Below are positions 15,273 through 18,958 of a stretch of 18,958 bases of DNA, one piece after another. Each line of letters starts with the position of its first letter. Within the stretch, counting starts at the first letter, position 1. Both the position numbers and the translations under genes were made by a program. The stretch is taken from positions 1 to 18,958 of the forward strand of contig JARHYY010000049.1 of the NCBI GenBank assembly GCA_029258405.1, given 5' to 3'. Below the pieces are notes generated by a model that worked only from the letters and a program-made list of their open reading frames with translations, did no database searches and was not told the DNA's origin. The DNA is from Helicobacteraceae bacterium (GTDB lineage Bacteria; Campylobacterota; Campylobacteria; Campylobacterales; Helicobacteraceae).

Positions 15273-16069
15273 AATTCATAGAAGCTTTTTTTGCATATAT
15301 TGGATTGCCTTTTGTTGCTTTTTTTAAAGCACTAGAGTCGTTGGGCATGTTTGTGTCATTCCATGTTCGGCTTATACCATCATATTTTATCCCCCCCTAT
15401 CGCATAAGAGAAATTTTATTGCAAATTGAAGTTATTGGTGTTGGTTCTATGGGCATTATAATCCTTAGCTCATCTTTTACAGGCATGGTTCTTTCTATAC
15501 AATTTTATCATGGATTCCACCGTTTTGGGGCTGAAGACTTTATGAGTTACCCCATTTTTTTAGCCATCACTAGAGAATTAGGTCCAGTATTTGCTGCACT
15601 CATGCTTACAAGCAGGGCTATTTCAGCAATGGCAGCAGAGCTTGGCACTATGAGGGTTAATGAACAAATTGATGCTATTGATCTCTTAGGTATAGATTCT
15701 AAAAAATACCTTATTACACCTCGTGTAATAGCTACATCGCTCTCTCTGCCTATTTTAGTGATTTTTTTTGACTGCATAGGCAATATTGCTGCTTATGGTA
15801 TAGCTGTATTTGTGCTTGAGGTAAATGCAGTTATTTATCAAAACATGATACAACAATTTATAAGCTTTAATGATATTATAGTTTCATTTATCAAAGCATT
15901 TGTATTTGGCTTTCTTGTAAGTCTTATTGGTAGCTATATGGGCTTTCATACAAGAGGAGGGGCAAAGGGTGTAGGCAAGGCAACTATATATGCTGTTGTA
16001 TTAAGTGCTATTACTATTTTTGCAGCAAATTATTTGCTCTCTGTCATCTTTCTAGCCTTAGATATATAA
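15266..16069 (+). CDS. mlaE: MlaE-family ABC transporter permease
   Basis: The 267-residue protein has the MlaE/YrbE layout: an N-terminal amphipathic interface helix, then about five membrane helices, with the conserved stretches SSSFTGMVLSIQ, LGPVFAALMLTSRAISAMAAELGTMRVNEQIDAI and the C-terminal SLIGSYMGFHTRGGAKGVGKAT. MlaE permeases work with an MlaF ATPase and an MlaD-type MCE lipid-binding protein in phospholipid transport between inner and outer membranes. Neither partner gene is next to it in this window, so they must lie elsewhere. A C7 run at 15391-15397 (Ile-Pro-Pro codons) is present. The start overlaps the upstream stop by seven bases with no clear ribosome binding site, suggesting translational coupling. 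The gene is followed by a 64-base gap with a promoter. Confidence 0.94.
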   Translation: MLKFIEAFFAYIGLPFVAFFKALESLGMFVSFHVRLIPSYFIPPYRIREILLQIEVIGVGSMGIIILSSSFTGMVLSIQFYHGFHRFGAEDFMSYPIFLAITRELGPVFAALMLTSRAISAMAAELGTMRVNEQIDAIDLLGIDSKKYLITPRVIATSLSLPILVIFFDCIGNIAAYGIAVFVLEVNAVIYQNMIQQFISFNDIIVSFIKAFVFGFLVSLIGSYMGFHTRGGAKGVGKATIYAVVLSAITIFAANYLLSVIFLALDI

Positions 16070-16093
16070 AGCTAATTTTTGGTTTAAAAAAGT

Positions 16094-16099
16094 TATAAT
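16094..16099 (+). promoter_or_regulatory. Putative -10 element for the SapC-like gene
   Basis: TATAAT lies 35 bases before the ATG at 16134, in the only gap between the mlaE and sapC-like genes, with AAAAGG as ribosome binding site. Confidence 0.5.
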
Positions 16100-16133
16100 C
16101 CCTTTTTAATTATTTTAACAAAAAGGTTATTGT

Positions 16134-16940
16134 ATGAATAACAAAGAAAATATTGTGCCCATTAATAAAAATGAATTTATTCATGCTCGATTCAAGAAAT
16201 TTGAACATTATGGTCATGCCATTAGTGATTCAGTGATGCCTATTGTCCTTGCAGAGCTTAATGCTGCTATAATAGATATGCCCATAGGGATAATGCAAGG
16301 GACACATGCTTATGAGCTTTTTGCTATCTCTTCTTTTATCCCTAATATAAATGTGCTTATTGATGCTAGCGGAAACTTTAAAACAGCCTATATTCCTGCT
16401 TGTTATAGAGTTTATCCATTTTTGGTGGCAAATATTGGAGAAGACAAAAAGATATTATGCTTTAATAATGCTAGCGGACTTTTGAATACACAAAGTAATG
16501 AAGGCGAACCTTTTTTTGATTCTGATGGCAATTTAAGTACGCATATTGAAAATATCAAGGATGTTATAGAGCATATTATACGAAGTGCAGAGGATACTCA
16601 AAGAGCACTTAAGTTATTAGATGAAATGAACCTTATTGTGCCATGGGATATCGTTATTAATATCACAGGTGAAAATCAAAAGGTGGAAGGGGTATTTGAG
16701 ATTGATGGAGAAAAATTATCCAAATTAGACGGGGATAAGCTTATTCAGCTCCGTGATAGCGGGGCTCTTTATTTAATTTATGCACAAATGTTTTCAAAAC
16801 AACATATTAGAAAAATAGAACAACTTACAAGATTCTATCTCATGGAACAAGCAAAAAAACAAAGTAATACATCTATAGTTAATCAAAAAGGTGATTTAGA
16901 TTTAGAATTCTTAAATAAAAGTGATGTGCTTCCAGTTTAA
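16134..16940 (+). CDS. SapC-family protein
   Basis: The 268-residue protein matches the SapC family named for the Campylobacter fetus S-layer protein (sap) locus. Family marks are clear: DSVMPIVLAELNAAIIDMPI near the N terminus, LIDASGNFKTAYIPACYRVYPF (split here at residues 75-84 and 86-96), an FFDSDGN motif (127-133), and the C-terminal VEGVFEIDGEKLSKL and DSGALYLIYAQMFS. No signal peptide is seen. SapC homologues occur in many Gram-negative bacteria without an S-layer, and their biochemical function is not established. It has its own likely promoter and is followed 41 bases later by the TagB-like gene, so the two may be co-transcribed and both may serve the cell surface. Confidence 0.93.
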   Translation: MNNKENIVPINKNEFIHARFKKFEHYGHAISDSVMPIVLAELNAAIIDMPIGIMQGTHAYELFAISSFIPNINVLIDASGNFKTAYIPACYRVYPFLVANIGEDKKILCFNNASGLLNTQSNEGEPFFDSDGNLSTHIENIKDVIEHIIRSAEDTQRALKLLDEMNLIVPWDIVINITGENQKVEGVFEIDGEKLSKLDGDKLIQLRDSGALYLIYAQMFSKQHIRKIEQLTRFYLMEQAKKQSNTSIVNQKGDLDLEFLNKSDVLPV

Positions 16941-16981
16941 ACTTCTTAAATAATTTATCTTTCATGTAAGGAAGTTGGCAT

Positions 16982-18001
16982 ATGATGCAAGATACTCTTT
17001 TAGACTTGAGCAATGAATTTACACAGGCATTAGAGCAAAAAATAAGCACAACAAAAAAGAATATTATTTTTCTTTCGCATTATCATCAATATCGCTCACA
17101 TTATGGAAATATACCTAATATGCTCAAACAAAAATACAATGTCATTATGGTTGGAGGGCAAGAGCTCTATGATGCCTTTGAGCAAATGGGGCACGCATTT
17201 GTGTGCATTCCTTTTCGTGCGATTGATGAGCATAATAATGTACACTATCTTGATATTACGGTGGATAATGTTGATCTCATTATTACAGCAGATTTAACTA
17301 CTTATCAAGAAGAAAAAATTGATAAAGAATTTTTAAGTAAGACTGCCAAAAGACTTTATTTTCCTCATAGCCTTTCAGTGCCTACAGGGGCACATTCTAC
17401 AGCAGTAGATTATATTGCTGTGCCCTCTAAAATAGCTTTAGAGCAATATCAACAATCATCAAAAGCTACCCTTCTAAAAGCAGGTTATCCAAGACTTGAT
17501 AATATTTATAAATCTCTCAAGGATATTACTTCTAGCAATCAAAGTATCATTTATGCCCCCACATTAAAGCAATCTCTTGAGAACTCTGCAAGGGCAATAA
17601 ATTTGCTTGTTGGGCATGACAATATTCTTATAGAATATTTGCTAAAAAATAGAGCATCGGATATAATATACCGTATCCATCCTTATAACCGTTATCATGA
17701 ATTTTATAAGCTTTTAAAGCTGACATGGAAAAATGAAAAACGGGTTATATTTGATGAAAGTAATAATTATGATTATTTTCAACAAGCAGCAATGCTCTTA
17801 ACAGATTGTTCGACATCAGCCTATACTTTTTCATTATGCACATTAAAACCTTCTCTATTCTTTGCCCCTGCAATAAGACATGATATAGAGCAACATTGCA
17901 ATATCATACCCATTGCCCATAATTTAGCCGAGCTTAAACATTATATGGATGCCCCCCCCCCTACATCTTACACAAGAGAGCCTTTTAAACTTCAGAAATG
18001 A
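16982..18001 (+). CDS. TagB-like CDP-glycerol glycerophosphotransferase-family protein, with C10 tract near the 3' end
   Basis: The 339-residue protein is a GT-B-type transferase of the CDP-glycerol:polyglycerophosphate glycerophosphotransferase family, which adds glycerol-phosphate or related units to surface polymers. Family motifs are present: YFPHSLS (His129) in the place of the QTWHGT active-site segment, AGYPRLD (167-173), IIYAPT (189-194), YRIHPYN (230-236) and LLTDCSTSAYTFSL (272-285). AAGGAAG precedes two in-frame ATGs (16982, 16985). A C10 tract at 17952-17961 sits only 13 codons before the stop. With nine C the frame runs on to TGA at 18066-18068, giving a 361-residue protein ending in a helix-like tail (SEATIVSYIDSIL) that looks more natural than the present end; with eleven C it stops after about 330 residues. 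The tract therefore probably switches or alters the C terminus. Confidence 0.9.
   Translation: MMQDTLLDLSNEFTQALEQKISTTKKNIIFLSHYHQYRSHYGNIPNMLKQKYNVIMVGGQELYDAFEQMGHAFVCIPFRAIDEHNNVHYLDITVDNVDLIITADLTTYQEEKIDKEFLSKTAKRLYFPHSLSVPTGAHSTAVDYIAVPSKIALEQYQQSSKATLLKAGYPRLDNIYKSLKDITSSNQSIIYAPTLKQSLENSARAINLLVGHDNILIEYLLKNRASDIIYRIHPYNRYHEFYKLLKLTWKNEKRVIFDESNNYDYFQQAAMLLTDCSTSAYTFSLCTLKPSLFFAPAIRHDIEQHCNIIPIAHNLAELKHYMDAPPPTSYTREPFKLQK
17952..17961 (+). repeat. Poly-C (C10) phase-variation tract in the TagB-like gene
   Basis: Ten consecutive C, encoding Ala-Pro-Pro-Pro in the present frame. Tracts of this length are hypermutable by slipped-strand mispairing in Helicobacter and Campylobacter. The three possible frames end at TGA 18001 (C10), TGA 18068 (C9) and TAA about 17992 (C11). 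Confidence 0.85.
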
Positions 18002-18086
18002 AAATATTTATCATTTTACTTCTAGCGAAGCAACTATTGTTAGTTATATAGATTCTATTCTTAGCTGAAAATATTTTTTAATATAA

Positions 18087-18129
18087 AAGTTTATACCCAT
18101 TCAATTCAAGAATCATAAAGTATAAACTT
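18087..18129 (+). terminator. Inverted repeat after the TagB-like gene
   Basis: AAGTTTATAC (18087-18096) and GTATAAACTT (18120-18129) are perfect 10-bp inverted repeats, with a 23-base loop that holds a smaller repeat (ATTC/GAAT). It begins about 20 bases after the longer-frame stop. The stem has little GC and no T run follows directly, so termination is only a possibility. Confidence 0.3.
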
Positions 18130-18308
18130 CTATTTAATTTATTGCTTAATGGGAGCTCTAAAACTTAAACAAAAAACTTTCACAAAGACAAAAATAAATC
18201 ACCCACCTATATTTCAATATCTAAAGATCTTAAATGATTTGATTACAATAATTATCTAAGGTACAATAAACAAAGCATGAACCAAAAAACTTTTTATACT
18301 TACAAGCT

Positions 18309-18443
18309 CTAAGCTAGCTTGATGAGCACAAGGCTGAGTATAATACATATTAGAATCATTAAACTTTTACGCCCCTCTAACAGCTTTATTCCCTTACTAT
18401 AAATAACCTTTATTGCACAGAGCTTTGTAATATAAGCACCCAT
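18309..18443 (-). CDS. Possible small single-membrane-segment protein
   Basis: A 44-residue frame starts MGAYITKLCAIK, has a basic first half, one hydrophobic helix (residues about 28-42, LMILICIILSLVLI) and ends KLA. AAGAGA lies about six bases before the ATG and is part of the palindrome TCTTAAGA that recurs at 65-79. A positively charged start followed by a single membrane helix is typical of small membrane peptides and type I toxins, but equally of chance frames in AT-rich DNA. I do not recognise it. Its first half resembles the decayed frame at 146-200 (KLCA-[LI]-K, then KG-K-L). Confidence 0.3.
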   Translation of the reverse strand: MGAYITKLCAIKVIYSKGIKLLEGRKSLMILICIILSLVLIKLA

Positions 18444-18600
18444 TTTATCTCTTAAGAATGGAGAAACTTTTATGCATGTTTAACTTGCCTTGCTCTTAAT
18501 GGGTTGGAACTCATTATAGATGAATTAAAGTCATGTGCTTGTTTGCAGTAAATGTGTAATAAGTGAATATAATGAGTAATACACAAGGGGTAGGGGGGCA

Positions 18601-18750
18601 ATGAGGAGAATGGTTGCAAAAGAAGCTAAAATAAAATATTACATATTAACAATAGAGCTTTTAAAAGCATGTTTCATCAAAAAAGTTGTTACCAAATTTA
18701 GTCATAAAGTATATAGCTTTAGTTATGGGGACAGGCTTTCTAAAAAATAA
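18601..18750 (+). pseudogene. Short open frame behind a G6 tract, possibly frame-shifted
   Basis: A 49-residue lysine-rich frame begins MRRMVAKEAKIKYY and ends at TAA 18748-18750. A separate ATG at 18573 opens a 10-codon frame that runs into the G6 tract (18593-18598) and stops at TGA 18603. One extra G would join the two into a frame of about 59 codons. No family is recognised; it may be a remnant of a phase-variable gene or chance. Confidence 0.2.
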
Positions 18751-18809
18751 ATTTTATTAATATTATATAAAAACCAATCAATAATAAATAAACTATAAGT
18801 TCAACATAA

Positions 18810-18838
18810 CCCCCCCCAAAAAAAACACTACCCCCCCC
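18810..18838. repeat. Paired C8 tracts separated by an A8-containing spacer
   Basis: C8 at 18810-18817, then A8 (18818-18825), CACTA, and C8 at 18831-18838. On the minus strand these are G8 tracts in a hydrophobic open frame of about 40 codons; on the plus strand one frame reads through both tracts as a Pro/Asn/Lys-rich stretch to a TAA near 18898. Which strand, if either, is coding is not clear. Confidence 0.7.
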
Positions 18839-18958
18839 AACAACCCTCAAGAGTCCAAAAATTCAAATAACAGAATAAACCTTAAAGAACTTACTTAACT
18901 CCACTATATAAAGTTATATTATAAGCTCATTGTAAAAACAAACTCAAGCACAAGGTTG

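Larger units (their letters stand above)
18069..18958. other. Long region without an intact large gene; decayed or regulatory DNA with homopolymer tracts
   Basis: About 890 bases with no long open frame on either strand. It holds a 10-bp inverted repeat just after the TagB-like gene (18087-18129), a 44-codon minus-strand frame (18309-18443), a 49-codon plus-strand frame (18601-18750) preceded by a G6 run, and two C8 tracts (18810-18817, 18831-18838). Several stretches read like protein for 20-50 codons and then break, which suggests degraded genes; the final 150 bases may be the edge of a gene outside the window. Confidence 0.5.

Noticed and set aside
15391..15397. C7 tract in mlaE as a phase-variation switch
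   Set aside because: Seven C encode a Pro-Pro pair in a region that fits the family, the tract is short, and the gene is intact; there is no sign of alternative frames.
1..18958. tRNA, rRNA, CRISPR array, insertion sequence or prophage
   Set aside because: No cloverleaf-like sequence, regularly spaced repeats, transposase motif or phage gene was seen on reading both strands; a tRNA or covariance-model scan was not possible here.

Overview
The window is about 19 kb of AT-rich DNA whose gene content and order point to the Campylobacterota, most likely an enterohepatic Helicobacter or close relative. The pointers are an HP0268-family small protein followed by miaB and a DUF374 acyltransferase (an order I recall from H. 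pylori), a bacteriohemerythrin, a paired set of dynamin-like GTPases of the kind known from Campylobacter jejuni, an MlaE permease, a SapC-family protein, and long poly-C/poly-G tracts of the type these bacteria use for phase variation. I saw no tRNA, rRNA, CRISPR array, transposase gene or prophage gene. The species call is inference.

Layout. 1-331: no intact gene, with a hairpin, a repeated palindromic motif and a decayed coding fragment. 332-1963 (minus): an uncharacterised protein with two degenerate receiver domains around a helical core. 2122-3659 (plus): two membrane proteins, EI24-like and YihY/BrkB, sharing an ATGA overlap. 3924-4490: a hemerythrin with a C-terminal four-cysteine module. 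4599-6814: a compact cluster of the HP0268-type protein, miaB and a DUF374 acyltransferase that appears to start at a non-standard ATA codon. 6918-13384: a five-gene unit with three PilM/PilN/PilO-like proteins followed directly by two dynamin-like GTPases. 13441-16069: tpiA, an AI-2E-family permease and an MlaE permease, each overlapping the next. 16134-18001: a SapC-family protein and a TagB-like CDP-glycerol glycerophosphotransferase-family protein whose reading frame depends on a C10 tract. 18069-18958: no long gene, only small open frames, decayed sequence and more poly-C/poly-G tracts.

The most interesting unit is 6918-13384. A PilMNO-like inner-membrane assembly sits in tight, partly overlapping order with a two-subunit bacterial dynamin. 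This suggests a membrane-remodelling machine coupled to an envelope-spanning structure (flagellar motor, secretion or transformation apparatus). The second main point is the 3' end: a surface-polymer-type transferase next to a SapC homologue, under apparent poly-C phase variation, followed by decayed DNA with further homopolymer tracts. The third is the ATAA junction between miaB and the acyltransferase gene, where the usual ATGA start/stop overlap seems to have lost its ATG.
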